DNA from: Paracoccaceae bacterium
GTDB taxonomy: Bacteria; Pseudomonadota; Alphaproteobacteria; Rhodobacterales; Rhodobacteraceae
Assembly (NCBI GenBank): GCA_012103375.1
Contig: WLWX01000001.1
Coordinates: 672,501 to 736,500, forward strand
Reading direction: 5' to 3'
Length of the DNA: 64,000 nt
The position numbers and the translations under genes were made by a program. Under the pieces are notes generated by a model. It did no database searches. It saw only the letters and a program-made list of their open reading frames with translations, and was not told where the DNA came from. Positions within the stretch are counted from its first letter, which is position 1, and the number at the start of each line of letters is the position of its first letter. Below are positions 43,825 to 52,968 of the stretch, one piece after another.

Positions 43825-44112
43825 ATGCATCCCGCGACCTCGGGTCTGTTGCTGGCATTGGCGACAGTCCCGGTCATTGCGCTGACCATTGGATTGGTCG
43901 GCATCGGCCCGGACGTCTACGGCGATGTGGCCCAGCGCCTGCTTGGCGGCGGCTGGCCCATGCTGGCCGTTGCAGTCGTTCACATCGGGCCACTGGTGAC
44001 GCTGGTCCTGTATCGACAGTTGCAAAAGATGCGCAGGCCGACCATATCACCCCCCCGGAAACAGGAACGGCCCGCCGTTGACAGCGGGCCATTCGGTCGT
44101 TTGATCGAATAA
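43825..44112 (+). CDS. small two-segment membrane protein
   Basis: 95 residues with GGAGGCG 8 bases before the ATG. Two hydrophobic helices (GLLLALATVPVIALTIGLVG; WPMLAVAVVHIGPLVTLVLY) are followed by a basic tail. Not recognised. Divergent from the frameshifted thioredoxin-fold gene. Confidence 0.6.
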   Translation: MHPATSGLLLALATVPVIALTIGLVGIGPDVYGDVAQRLLGGGWPMLAVAVVHIGPLVTLVLYRQLQKMRRPTISPPRKQERPAVDSGPFGRLIE

Positions 44113-44128
44113 TCGGGCTAACGCCAGA

Positions 44129-44557
44129 TTATTTGGCCAGCGAATCCCGGATCTGGATCAGAATGTCCTTCTCGGACGGGCCGGGATCTGCTGCCGGCGC
44201 TTCTTCTTTCGGCGCTTCTGCGGCGGCTTTGATCTTGTTGACCGATTTGACCAGCATAAACACCACCCAGGCGATGATCAGGAAGTTGATGACCGCCATG
44301 ATGAACGAGCCATAGGCAAACACCGAAGCGCCCGTTTCGCGCGCCGCTTCCAGCGATGCACCGGCCGCAACTTCGCCTGAGAGGACTGCGTAATTGTTGG
44401 TGAAATCCACGCCGCCCGTGAACAGGCCAATAATCGGATTGATCAGGTCGGCCACCAGGGACGCAACGATTGCCGTAAACGCCGCCCCGATAATGATACC
44501 CACGGCCATGTCCATGACATTGCCTTTGGCGATAAAATCCTTGAACTCTTTCATCAT
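44129..44557 (-). CDS. mscL: large-conductance mechanosensitive channel
   Basis: 142 residues. [20 protein letters not shown] and [20 protein letters not shown] form TM1, and [20 protein letters not shown] forms TM2, with a C-terminal helix [15 protein letters not shown]. It releases solutes on hypo-osmotic shock. Translation may start at either of the first two Met codons. Confidence 0.95.
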   Translation of the reverse strand: MMKEFKDFIAKGNVMDMAVGIIIGAAFTAIVASLVADLINPIIGLFTGGVDFTNNYAVLSGEVAAGASLEAARETGASVFAYGSFIMAVINFLIIAWVVFMLVKSVNKIKAAAEAPKEEAPAADPGPSEKDILIQIRDSLAK

Positions 44558-44674
44558 GTTGTGTGCCCTCCACGCACCATCACTGTCACTTGTGGCTTAT
44601 AGCGTGGTCGCTTGCCACATAGTCAAGTGAAGACTCGATGATTCCGCGTTGCTTGCCCGGCAATTGGCCCGCCT

Positions 44675-45118
44675 TCAGGCAGGCAGCCCGCCGGTCAGCA
44701 CGTATCGCAGGATCGCGACCACCTGTTCAGGGGTTTCCGCGACTGCCAGTGCGGCGGCGCCGACCTCTTTCAGGGCATGCTGATGATCGGCCCCATGTAT
44801 CACGATCAGCGCCTTGCCCAGCGCCGCCGCATAGCCTGCATCAAACGCCGCGTTCCACTGCTTGTACTTGTCGCCAAACCGCACGACGACCACATCTGCT
44901 GCCTCAATCAGCGTCCGGGTGCGGATCGCGTTGACCTTGGCGCCCTTGTGATCATGCCAGAATTTATCCGCTTCGGCCCCCAGGATTGCAACGCCGCAAT
45001 CGTCCGAGGCCGCGTGATCCGTGACCGGCGCGAAGAACTCCACATCCAGCCCTTCCGCCCCCGCCATAATCTGCGCGCGCCAATCCGTGTGAATTTCACC
45101 CGAAAGGTAAACCTGCAT
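44675..45118 (-). CDS. ytoQ: YtoQ family protein
   Basis: 147 residues from ATG 45118 (MQVYLSGEIHTDWRAQIMAG). DVVVVRFGDKYKQWNAAFDA and GYAAALGKALIVIHG match the YtoQ/nucleoside-2-deoxyribosyltransferase-like fold. The biological role is not established. Confidence 0.85.
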   Translation of the reverse strand: MQVYLSGEIHTDWRAQIMAGAEGLDVEFFAPVTDHAASDDCGVAILGAEADKFWHDHKGAKVNAIRTRTLIEAADVVVVRFGDKYKQWNAAFDAGYAAALGKALIVIHGADHQHALKEVGAAALAVAETPEQVVAILRYVLTGGLPA

Positions 45119-45193
45119 CTCTTTCCCCTCTTTTCGCCAAAAATACTCCGGGGGGAGTCGCCGCAAGGCGATGGGGGCTGGCCCCCGCCCGCG

Positions 45194-47593
45194 CTAGCCG
45201 CGCAGGACCCCACCTGTGGCCTTCGCCACCTTCTCGACCACCTTCGCACCCACGGCCTCGATCTCAGCCTCGGTCAGGGTCTTGTCCTGGGGTTCAATGC
45301 GCACCGTGACGGCAAGTGATTTCTTGCCCTCACCCAGCGATCCGCCGATGAACTCATCAAACACCCGCACCCCCCCGATCATCGCCTTGTCGGCCCCGGC
45401 GGCGGCGTTGACCAGGGTCAAAGCCTCGACATCCGCATCGACGACGAAGGCAAAATCCCGATCCACGGCCTGCAGATCGTTCAGAACCAACGCGCCCTTG
45501 CCCGAACTTGCCTTGCGCGGCAGCGGGATTTCATCGGGCCAAAGCGTGAAGCCCATCGCCGGGCCCTTCACGTCCATTGCCGCCAGTATTTTGGGATGGA
45601 TCTCGCCGAAGACGCCCAGCACCTTTTTCGGACCAAGACAGATCATGCCATGCCGTCCGGGATGCCACCAGTCCGCGGCGCCGCGCAGGATCTGTACTTT
45701 TGCGGGCGCGCCCATTGCGGCCAGAACCGCCTCGGCATCGGCCTTGACGTCATAGAGGTCCAGCGCGCGTGACGCGCCGTGCACATCCTTGGCCCCGGTA
45801 CGCCCGACCCGCAGGCCAGTGACCAGGGTGTGCTGTTCGCCCGGTTCACCACCTTGGAAGGCCGGGCCAACTTCGAACAGCGCCAGATCGGCGCGTCCGC
45901 GTGCCTGATTGCGCGCCGCTGCCGCCAGAAGACCGGGCAGCAGGGCGGGGCGCATATGGCTCATGTCCTGGCTGATCGGGTTTTCCAGACGGGTCGCATC
46001 GGTGCCGCCCCCGAACAGCGCCGCGCTGGCCGCATCAATGAACGAATAGGCCACACATTCATTCATCCCCAGCGCCGCGCAGGTGCGCCGGGCGATCGCC
46101 TCTCGCTTCTGGCCAGCCGTCAGGATCGGCTTCGGCACGCCAGGCTCGGCGCGCGCCAGCGGCTGACTTTTGAGGTTGGTGAGCGACGCAATCCGCGCCA
46201 CCTCCTCTACCAGATCCGCCTCACCGCGCACATCGGGACGCCAGCTGGGCGGAGTCACGTCCAACCCGTCCAGCGTGAAGCCCAGCGCCGTCAGCGTCTT
46301 CCTCTGCTCGGCCTCCGAGATCTCCATCCCGACCAGAGAGGCGGTGCGCTTCGGGTTCAGCTTATAGCTGCGCGTGACATCCGGCATCGCCCCGGCGGTC
46401 ACAACCTCGCTCGGCTCGCCCCCACAAAGGTCCAGGATCATCCGCGTGGCATGTTCCAGCCCGACTGGCGTGAAGGCAGGGTCCACACCGCGTTCAAAGC
46501 GGTATTTCGCGTCCGAGTTCACCTTCAGCGCCCGGCCCATCCGGGCAATCGTCACCGGATCCCAATAAGCGCTTTCGACGAAGACATTCACAGTGTCCTC
46601 GGTCACGCCTGTTTCGGCCCCGCCCATGACCCCGGCGATGCTTTCGGCACCGGTGTCGTCGGAAATCACCATCATGCCGGGCTGAAACGTGTAAGTTTTG
46701 TCATCCAGCGCGACGATCTGTTCGCCGCCCTTGGCGCGATGCACCCGCAGGTTCCCGGCCACCTTGTCGGCGTCGAAGACGTGCAGCGGGCGGTTGCGAT
46801 CGAAGGTGAAGAAATTGGTGATGTCGACAAGGGTCGAGATTGGCCTGAGGCCGATGGCCTTCAGCACATCCTGCAACCAAGCCGGCGACGGCCCGTTCTT
46901 CACGCCCCGGATCAAACGGCCCGTGAACAGCGGGCAACCGTCCAGCGTATCGTCGTCAATCGAAACGGAGATCGGCGACGGGAAGGTCCCCGGCACCGGG
47001 TCGGTCTCCCGCGCGACCTTCTTGCCCAGTCCGCGCGCCGCCAGATCGCGCGCGATCCCTTCGACGCCCAGCGCATCGGGGCGGTTCGGGGTTATCGCAA
47101 TCTCGATCACAGGATCGGTCTTGGCCGGGTCATGCTCGGCCAGCCAGTCGGTGAAGGGGGTGCCGACCTCAGGACTGCCGGAGAGTTCGATGATCCCGTC
47201 GTGTTGATCGGACAGACCCATCTCACGCTCAGAACACATCATGCCGTGGCTTTCGACGCCGCGGATTTTCCCGACCTGAATGGTGGTGTCGATGCCGGGG
47301 ATATAGGCGCCGGCGTAGGCGATCACCACGTCGATCCCCTCGCGCGCGTTTGGCGCGCCGCAAATGATCTGCTTTTCACCCTGATCGGTGGCGACCCGGC
47401 AGACGCGCAGGCGATCAGCGTCCGGGTGCTGTTGGGCGGCGATCACATGGCCGGTGGTAAAAGCGGACAGCGCGGCGGCGGGGTTCTCGACCCCCTCAAC
47501 CTCCAGGCCAAGGTCGGTCAGGGCCTCGGTAATTTCATCGAGGCTCGCATCCGTTTCCAGATGATCGCGCAGCCAGTTCAGGGTGAATTTCAT
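45194..47593 (-). CDS. pheT: phenylalanyl-tRNA synthetase beta subunit
   Basis: 799 residues, full length. An N-terminal tRNA-binding OB domain (TTGHVIAAQQHPDADRLRVC) is followed by B3/B4 editing (TLVDITNFFTFDRNRPLHVF), the B5 domain, a class-II-like core and the C-terminal anticodon-binding domain (RDFAFVVDADVEALTLVNAA). With PheS it forms the alpha2beta2 enzyme. It is separated from pheS by two orphan genes. Confidence 0.96.
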   Translation of the reverse strand: MKFTLNWLRDHLETDASLDEITEALTDLGLEVEGVENPAAALSAFTTGHVIAAQQHPDADRLRVCRVATDQGEKQIICGAPNAREGIDVVIAYAGAYIPGIDTTIQVGKIRGVESHGMMCSEREMGLSDQHDGIIELSGSPEVGTPFTDWLAEHDPAKTDPVIEIAITPNRPDALGVEGIARDLAARGLGKKVARETDPVPGTFPSPISVSIDDDTLDGCPLFTGRLIRGVKNGPSPAWLQDVLKAIGLRPISTLVDITNFFTFDRNRPLHVFDADKVAGNLRVHRAKGGEQIVALDDKTYTFQPGMMVISDDTGAESIAGVMGGAETGVTEDTVNVFVESAYWDPVTIARMGRALKVNSDAKYRFERGVDPAFTPVGLEHATRMILDLCGGEPSEVVTAGAMPDVTRSYKLNPKRTASLVGMEISEAEQRKTLTALGFTLDGLDVTPPSWRPDVRGEADLVEEVARIASLTNLKSQPLARAEPGVPKPILTAGQKREAIARRTCAALGMNECVAYSFIDAASAALFGGGTDATRLENPISQDMSHMRPALLPGLLAAAARNQARGRADLALFEVGPAFQGGEPGEQHTLVTGLRVGRTGAKDVHGASRALDLYDVKADAEAVLAAMGAPAKVQILRGAADWWHPGRHGMICLGPKKVLGVFGEIHPKILAAMDVKGPAMGFTLWPDEIPLPRKASSGKGALVLNDLQAVDRDFAFVVDADVEALTLVNAAAGADKAMIGGVRVFDEFIGGSLGEGKKSLAVTVRIEPQDKTLTEAEIEAVGAKVVEKVAKATGGVLRG

Positions 47594-47607
47594 GGGTACA
47601 CTCGCGG

Positions 47608-48066
47608 CTAACGTTGGTTGATGCAGTTATTGGCTGCGAAGATCAAGTTCTTTCGACTACCAGATAGAAAAGTTTCGGCCGACATCGTTTGATACGGCGG
47701 CCTGATGTATGCTGTCCAAGAAAGCGTTCTAGCGTCAGAAAGAAAGCTGCGAATGCGATGCGATGGTATTTCATGGACAACTTCCGTAACGAGTTCATCA
47801 AGCTGTCGAACTATCGGCGTGAAATCAGTCCACGAAAAAAGGTCGGTACGAATTATTGCGTTCGAAATAGCGCTTTGCACAGCCAATGCCGGACCATGGA
47901 TTTCAACACTCATGAATAGCCTGCCAGGCTGCAACTCGTCGCAGAATAAATTGAGCTCAAATTCACGTTCATCATCGGCTCCTGGCCGCAAGAATGCTTC
48001 GTAACCATCTTCTCGAAAATCTAGACGCCATGCAGATTGGGCAGCGGGCTTGCTTCCGCCTAACAT
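47608..48066 (-). CDS. orphan protein between pheS and pheT (1)
   Basis: 152 residues, visibly AT-richer than pheT. No signal peptide or membrane helix. It contains EREFELNLFCDELQPGRLFM, VSVEIHGPALAV and a C-terminal SGSRKNLIFAANNCINQR. Not recognised. Ends 15 bases before the pheT start, so it sits in the same transcript. Its composition suggests recent acquisition. Confidence 0.6.
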   Translation of the reverse strand: MLGGSKPAAQSAWRLDFREDGYEAFLRPGADDEREFELNLFCDELQPGRLFMSVEIHGPALAVQSAISNAIIRTDLFSWTDFTPIVRQLDELVTEVVHEIPSHRIRSFLSDARTLSWTAYIRPPYQTMSAETFLSGSRKNLIFAANNCINQR

Positions 48067-48132
48067 CGTTAAAACTCTTGGTTCACTTTTCTTGAACCCA
48101 CTTTCTCGTTCTCCGGGATATCGAGTTAACCC

Positions 48133-48669
48133 TCAACCGTCTGCATCTTCTCGTGAAAACCAAACCATCTCGTCTGGCCTGGAGTATGTCACAAAAGCGG
48201 CAACACTTCCGTGAGAAACACCGTGTTTCATTGCATGTTGTGCGAGCAGGTCATTGCAAGCTTGGTCAGGAATGCCGTTCCGCGAGCATGAGTGCTGCCC
48301 AAGTGCGCCCTTTGTTTCGATTGTTCTTAGCGCGCCGGAAACAAAAACGATCGAAGCGCACGCTGATGCGCAACTTGATCCGTTTGGCACCACAGTATGA
48401 TAATCTCTCGAACTCAGTATTGAAGCTATTGCCAATGCTTCTGATACTGATCCGCCATTGCTGTTTAGTAGTACCACAGGGTGGCCATGGGGAAGTGGCG
48501 CAATAGCAGATGAAAGCTCCAAAACTCTGTCCGCAGTTCCGCTATCTATCTCGCCAGTAAGCGACAGAACGCGATGATCGCGCCAGATCGTGGTTTCTAC
48601 TTCTGCGGCGGCAATGGGTTTTGCCAAATATAGCGAAAACACGAGCAAAATTAATTGTCGCAGCGCCAT
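48133..48669 (-). CDS. periplasmic ClpP-like (COG3904-type) protein between pheS and pheT (2)
   Basis: 178 residues from ATG 48669, overlapping the pheS stop by one base. Signal-type N-terminus LRQLILLVFSLYLAKPIAAA. The core has HPVVLLNSNGGSVSEALAIA and VPNGSSCASACASIVFVSGA, the crotonase/ClpP-like pattern with a Gly-Gly loop and a serine in a Cys-rich elbow, followed by LGQHS. Such secreted ClpP-like proteins are of unknown function. Composition is AT-richer than pheS. Confidence 0.72.
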   Translation of the reverse strand: MALRQLILLVFSLYLAKPIAAAEVETTIWRDHRVLSLTGEIDSGTADRVLELSSAIAPLPHGHPVVLLNSNGGSVSEALAIASILSSRDYHTVVPNGSSCASACASIVFVSGALRTIETKGALGQHSCSRNGIPDQACNDLLAQHAMKHGVSHGSVAAFVTYSRPDEMVWFSREDADG

Positions 48670-49736
48670 CACCCCACACCCCCATGCAGCGTAGGCACCT
48701 CCAACGCCGAAAACCCATAGTGCCGCAGCCACCGCAGGTCTGAATCAAAGAACGCCCGCAAATCGGGAATCCCGTATTTCAGCATCGCCAGCCGATCAAT
48801 TCCCATCCCGAAGGCGAAACCCTGCCATTCATCCGGGTCGATATTGGCCGAGCGCAGGACATGCGGATGCACCATGCCGCTGCCCAGCACCTCCAGCCAG
48901 TCGTCGCCCTCACCCACTTTTACGGTGCCGCCTTCCCAGCTGCACTGAATATCCACCTCTGCGCTCGGCTCGGTGAAGGGGAAATGGCTGGCGCGGAACC
49001 GGGTTTTGACCTCGGTGCCGAAAAACGCCGTGAAGAATTGTTCCAGCACCCATTTCAAGTTCGCCATGGAGATATCGCGGTCAATCGCCAACCCCTCTAC
49101 CTGATGGAACATCGGCGTGTGGGTCTGGTCATAATCCGCGCGATACACCCGCCCCGGAGCAATGATCCGGATCGGCGCGCCCTGATCCATCATGGATCGG
49201 ATCTGCACCGGGCTGGTGTGGGTGCGCAGCACGTGGGGCGGGCGATTGTCGCCGTCTTCGCGCGCCATATAGAATGTGTCCATCTCTCCGCGTGCGGGAT
49301 GGTGGTCGGGGATGTTCAGCGCGTCGAAATTGTACCAGTCACTTTCGATCTGCGGGCCTTCGGCCACGGCAAAGCCCATGTCGGCGAAGATCGCGCTGAC
49401 CTCCTCGGTCACCTGAGACACCGGATGGATCGTCCCCTGCTGATGGGTGCGCGACGGCAGCGTCACATCCAGCCATTCACCCTTCAGGCGTTCCTCGAGC
49501 GCGGCATCGCCAAGGGCGGCCTTGCGGGCGGCCAGTGCCGAGTTAATCTCGTCCTTCAGCGCATTCAGCTTGGGCCCGGCCACCTGGCGTTCCTCGGGCG
49601 TCATCTTGCCCAGTTCGCGCATCTGGGCGCTGACCTCGCCCTTCTTGCCCACGGCCTGCACGCGCAGCGCCTCAAGCGCGTTTTCATCAGCGGCATCCGC
49701 GATGGCGGTCAGATATTTCTGTCTCAACTGGTCCAT
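48669..49736 (-). CDS. pheS: phenylalanyl-tRNA synthetase alpha subunit
   Basis: 355 residues. The class II core has [40 protein letters not shown] and [20 protein letters not shown] (motif 3). The N-terminal coiled coil contacts tRNA-Phe. It is the first gene of an operon that continues through two orphans into pheT. Confidence 0.96.
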   Translation of the reverse strand: MDQLRQKYLTAIADAADENALEALRVQAVGKKGEVSAQMRELGKMTPEERQVAGPKLNALKDEINSALAARKAALGDAALEERLKGEWLDVTLPSRTHQQGTIHPVSQVTEEVSAIFADMGFAVAEGPQIESDWYNFDALNIPDHHPARGEMDTFYMAREDGDNRPPHVLRTHTSPVQIRSMMDQGAPIRIIAPGRVYRADYDQTHTPMFHQVEGLAIDRDISMANLKWVLEQFFTAFFGTEVKTRFRASHFPFTEPSAEVDIQCSWEGGTVKVGEGDDWLEVLGSGMVHPHVLRSANIDPDEWQGFAFGMGIDRLAMLKYGIPDLRAFFDSDLRWLRHYGFSALEVPTLHGGVG

Positions 49737-49831
49737 GACCCGATCCCCGGCTGTTCGGCCTCGCAGTTACCGCCCGCTGGCGGGCGGTGCAAGACGTGGG
49801 AGCGCCCCTTGCCCTGCCGGATGCGCCGCCT

Positions 49832-51508
49832 ATGATCCCGCACAGGACGCTGCGCGGGGCAAATGACGTGCTGAACACCATCACGCTGGACACTGCGCAG
49901 GCGCAAACCTGGGATGTCATCATTGCGGGCAGCAGTTTCGCCGCGATGTTTTTTCTGCGCGGCCTGCCAGATGATCTGCGGGTGTTGATCGTCGAAAAAG
50001 GCCCGCTGCACAGCCTTGAAGATGATCTGATCCATGGGACGGATCGCGATCTCGAGGATTTTGCGATATCGGCCCCTGTCGGGGACCGCAAGACCTGGGT
50101 GGCACACACGAAATTCGGCGGCAATTCAACCTGCTGGTGGGGGCAGGTGCCGCGGTTTCACCCCAGTGATTTCCGCCTGTCAGAACTGCATCAACCCAGC
50201 GCGCCCTGGCCGATCACCTATGACGACATCGAACCCGCCTATGCCGAGATTGAGGCCATCATGGAGGTTGCCGGCGCCGACAACGGCCATATCCTGCATC
50301 GCAGCACCCCGTTTCCCTTCCCGGCCCATGCGCTGACCCGCGCGGGTGCCGCCGCTGTCGCGGCGCGCCCGGATATCTGGGTGCCGGTGCCGACGGCGCG
50401 GTCCAACGGCGGCAACCGCGCGACCTGTTGCGCCAACGGAGTCTGCCACCTGTGCCCGATTGATGCAAAATACACCATTTTGAACGGTATTTCTGCTTTT
50501 GAGCGTCCGGGCGTTGCGCTGTTGATGGACACCGAACTGCACCAGGTCGATATCACCAACCAGCGCGCAACCGGGGTAGTTTTGCGCGACAGCGCCGGGC
50601 AGACACACCGCCTAGCGACAGACCTGGTGGCGCTTGGCACCAACGCGATTTTCAACGCCGCGATCATGTTGCGTTCGGGCATGACCGACGCCGCACTTGG
50701 GCGTTACCTGCACGAACAAACCTCGAGATTGTTGTTCCTCGACATCGCCCAGCCGAATTATTTCGGCGGCACATCCATTACCGAGCATTGCTATGGGTAT
50801 TACGATGGACCGCATCGGGCGACATCCGGGGCTGTTTTGGTTGAAAATTACAACGTGCCCTCGGCGCTGCGGGCCGAGCGTGACCGCTGGACTCACAGGA
50901 TGCGGCTGAAGCTGATCGCCGAAGATCTGCCGCAAGCCGATTGTGTTGAAAAACTCCGTTTTAGGGCCTGAACGATGATTTTTCTTTCCATGCAGCCCGA
51001 TCCTAAATTTTTGGCGCGGGGGTCGGCCCAAATCGCCTACATGCGCTCACGCGCAGCCATGCGCTGTCTCGTGGTCAAAGCTTTCCGACTATTTCGCTTC
51101 ATAGGTTTTCGCAAGAAATCCGCGACGCTCTGATTTCGGAGTTTTTCAACACAATCAGCCGATAACCGGGTCACGTTGGATGCCGCAGGGGTGCCGCGTG
51201 TCACCTGGACCGGTCATTCCAATTATGGCGTGGCGGGATTGGACCGGGCTGAGGCGGATCTGCAAAGCATCCTGCCGTTCGAAATTGACGGCATTGTCCA
51301 CCGCGAAAACAGCGATACTGAGGCGCATATTCAGGGCACCCACCGAATGGGATCCGATCCGGCCGAATCCGTGGTGAACAGATCGCTGCAATGCCATTCC
51401 GTATCCGGCCTCTATGCCCTTGGTGCAGGCGCATTTCCCACCAGCGGCGTCGCGAACCCCACATTGACCCTGTCCGCATTGTCCCTTCTGGCCGGAAGGT
51501 CAGTGTGA
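49832..51508 (+). pseudogene. GMC-type FAD oxidoreductase, split by a MITE
   Basis: ATG 49832 is preferred; GTG 49787 is an alternative. FAD-binding WDVIIAGSSFAAMFFLRGLP, then FGGNSTCWWGQVPRF and a Cys-rich segment ATCCANGVCHLCPIDAKYT. The frame stops inside the MITE at 50939-51156. Excising the element with one AGCC duplicate gives ...EDLPQADNRVTLDAAG... continuing to the conserved C-terminal block HIQGTHRMGSDPAESVVNRS and GVANPTLTLSALSLLAG. The original protein had about 485 residues, normal for GMC enzymes. Its stop overlaps the next ATG (ATGA), so it formed a pair with a small Tat-type subunit, like periplasmic sugar/alcohol dehydrogenases. Confidence 0.9.
50939..51156 (-). mobile_element. 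218-bp MITE, copy 3 (inverted)
   Basis: Exact reverse complement of the copies at 3310 and 5041. The target duplication is AGCC (50935-50938 and 51157-51160). Inserted in the GMC oxidoreductase gene. Confidence 0.95.
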
Positions 51509-51935
51509 TGCGTTTCAACAGACGTCAGCTTGTTGTCGCGGGGCTATCCGCAGCCGTCCTGTCTGCGGGAGGGTTTGGCCTTTACACCGCGCCTACACCG
51601 CGCCCGCGCGGGCAGCGCGCAAGGCTCTTGCCGCGTCTTTCGGCGATGATGTTGCAAACCACCCGGAAACGACCCGCTTTCTGGACAGTTACCTGATCCG
51701 TTATCGCGCCGCCGCCCGGACGACATCGCGCCTGACGCGCCTTGGCAATCAGGCGCGGACCTGGGGCCTGCCGCTTTACGACGCGGCGCAGTTTGGTGGC
51801 GATGTGGTGCAGACATACCTGACATCAACCAATGTTGTCCTGGTTGCCGAGAACGGCGAAGATCTAGCTTTTGTTGCCTTGCGCGACCCTTACGCGTCGC
51901 CCTGCACCAATCAGTTGAGCGCCAATTGGCTGTGA
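51508..51935 (+). pseudogene. Tat-signal small subunit partner of the GMC enzyme, frameshifted by an 11-bp duplication
   Basis: Begins MRFNRRQLVVAGLSAAVLSA, a twin-arginine signal. At 51583-51604 TACACCGCGCC occurs twice in tandem. With one copy the frame runs ...YTAPARAARKALAASFGDDV... to SPCTNQLSANWL and TGA at 51935, about 138 residues, as in small subunits that pair with GMC dehydrogenases. With both copies the frame shifts and ends early. Both members of the pair are therefore inactivated independently. Confidence 0.85.
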
Positions 51936-51952
51936 CCCTTGTTTATCACACG

Positions 51953-51984
51953 AAAAAAGCCGCCGGATTGCTCCGACGGCTTTT
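51953..51984 (-). terminator. terminator of the rpmI-rplT transcript
   Basis: On the minus strand GCCGTCGGA, loop GCAA, TCCGGCGGC, then TTTTTT. The plus strand also has TTTT after the stem, so it may serve both convergent directions. Confidence 0.85.
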
Positions 51985-52007
51985 CCTGAATTTTCCTGTT
52001 GCGGGCG

Positions 52008-52373
52008 TTACGCAGGCAGCGCAGCTTTCGCCTGATCGACGATGGCGCCAAAAGCCTCAGGCTCGTGCACCGCGATATCGGCGAGGACTTTGCGGTCCAC
52101 CTCGATCCCGGCAAGCGCCAGACCATTGATGAACTTGCTATAGGCCAGGCCTTCGTCATGGGCGCGCACGGCGGCGTTGATCCGCTGAATCCACAGGGCG
52201 CGGAAGGTGCGCTTGCGGTTCTTGCGGTCGCGGGTGGCATACTGGTTGGCCTTGTCGACCGCCTGGCGCGCAACCTTGAAGGTGCTTTTGCGCCGACCGT
52301 AATAGCCTTTGGCCTGATCCAGAACTTTCTTGTGGCGTGCGTGGGTAACGGTTCCGCCTTTGGTACGTGACAT
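52008..52373 (-). CDS. rplT: 50S ribosomal protein L20
   Basis: 121 residues. [20 protein letters not shown] and [20 protein letters not shown] are standard L20. It binds 23S rRNA early in 50S assembly and in many bacteria represses its own operon. Lies 15 bases after rpmI. infC is not in this window. Confidence 0.97.
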   Translation of the reverse strand: MSRTKGGTVTHARHKKVLDQAKGYYGRRKSTFKVARQAVDKANQYATRDRKNRKRTFRALWIQRINAAVRAHDEGLAYSKFINGLALAGIEVDRKVLADIAVHEPEAFGAIVDQAKAALPA

Positions 52374-52388
52374 CTATTCGATCCTCCT

Positions 52389-52589
52389 TCAGCGGTCGTA
52401 GGGCATGAATTGCTTGACGATCTTCGCGTCAGGCGCACTCAGCGTGGTGGTCCCGCGCGCGTCGCGGATGAACTTCTTGCTGCGTTTGATCATGCCGTGC
52501 CGCTTGCCGGCCTGGGCGGACAGGACCTTGCCGGTCGCCGTCACTTTGAAGCGCTTCTTGGCGCTGCTTTTCGTCTTCATCTTGGGCAT
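52389..52589 (-). CDS. rpmI: 50S ribosomal protein L35
   Basis: 66 residues from ATG 52589 ([20 protein letters not shown]), with GGAG 8-11 bases upstream deciding this start over the ATG two codons earlier. C-terminus [11 protein letters not shown]. First gene of the pair with rplT. Confidence 0.96.
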   Translation of the reverse strand: MPKMKTKSSAKKRFKVTATGKVLSAQAGKRHGMIKRSKKFIRDARGTTTLSAPDAKIVKQFMPYDR

Positions 52590-52704
52590 TTGCATCTCCG
52601 AAGGTCTTGGGTTCAGCTTAAGGCGTCACAAGGCAAGCCACTTGGCCCGTCACGCACGTCGAAGGCCGCCGTATAAAAGGGCGAACCGCGGCTGGCAAGC
52701 GGAT

Positions 52705-52929
52705 TCAGTTGATGATTTCGGCGACAACCCGAACAAATGCACGTGATATGTCAGCAAAGGCGTACCCACCGGGTTGACCGGCGATTGCAGCCACGATCAG
52801 AGCGGCACCAATGAACAGCAGCGCAATCGTTAACCGTGCAGAGCCATTCGATGAAAACGAGTTTATCAGCGCCGGGAATGCCAGCGCCACGATGATGAAC
52901 CCAAGAACAAGAAGATAGTCGCTGTCCAT
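52705..52929 (-). CDS. small membrane protein
   Basis: 74 residues with two hydrophobic helices (YLLVLGFIIVALAFPALINS; ARLTIALLFIGAALIVAAIA). Not recognised beyond resembling short conserved Roseobacter proteins next to pyk. It starts 40 bases after pyk on the same strand. Confidence 0.65.
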   Translation of the reverse strand: MDSDYLLVLGFIIVALAFPALINSFSSNGSARLTIALLFIGAALIVAAIAGQPGGYAFADISRAFVRVVAEIIN

Positions 52930-52968
52930 AATTGTCGCCCCATCGGTTTCAGGGTCTGTGCGACAAGT

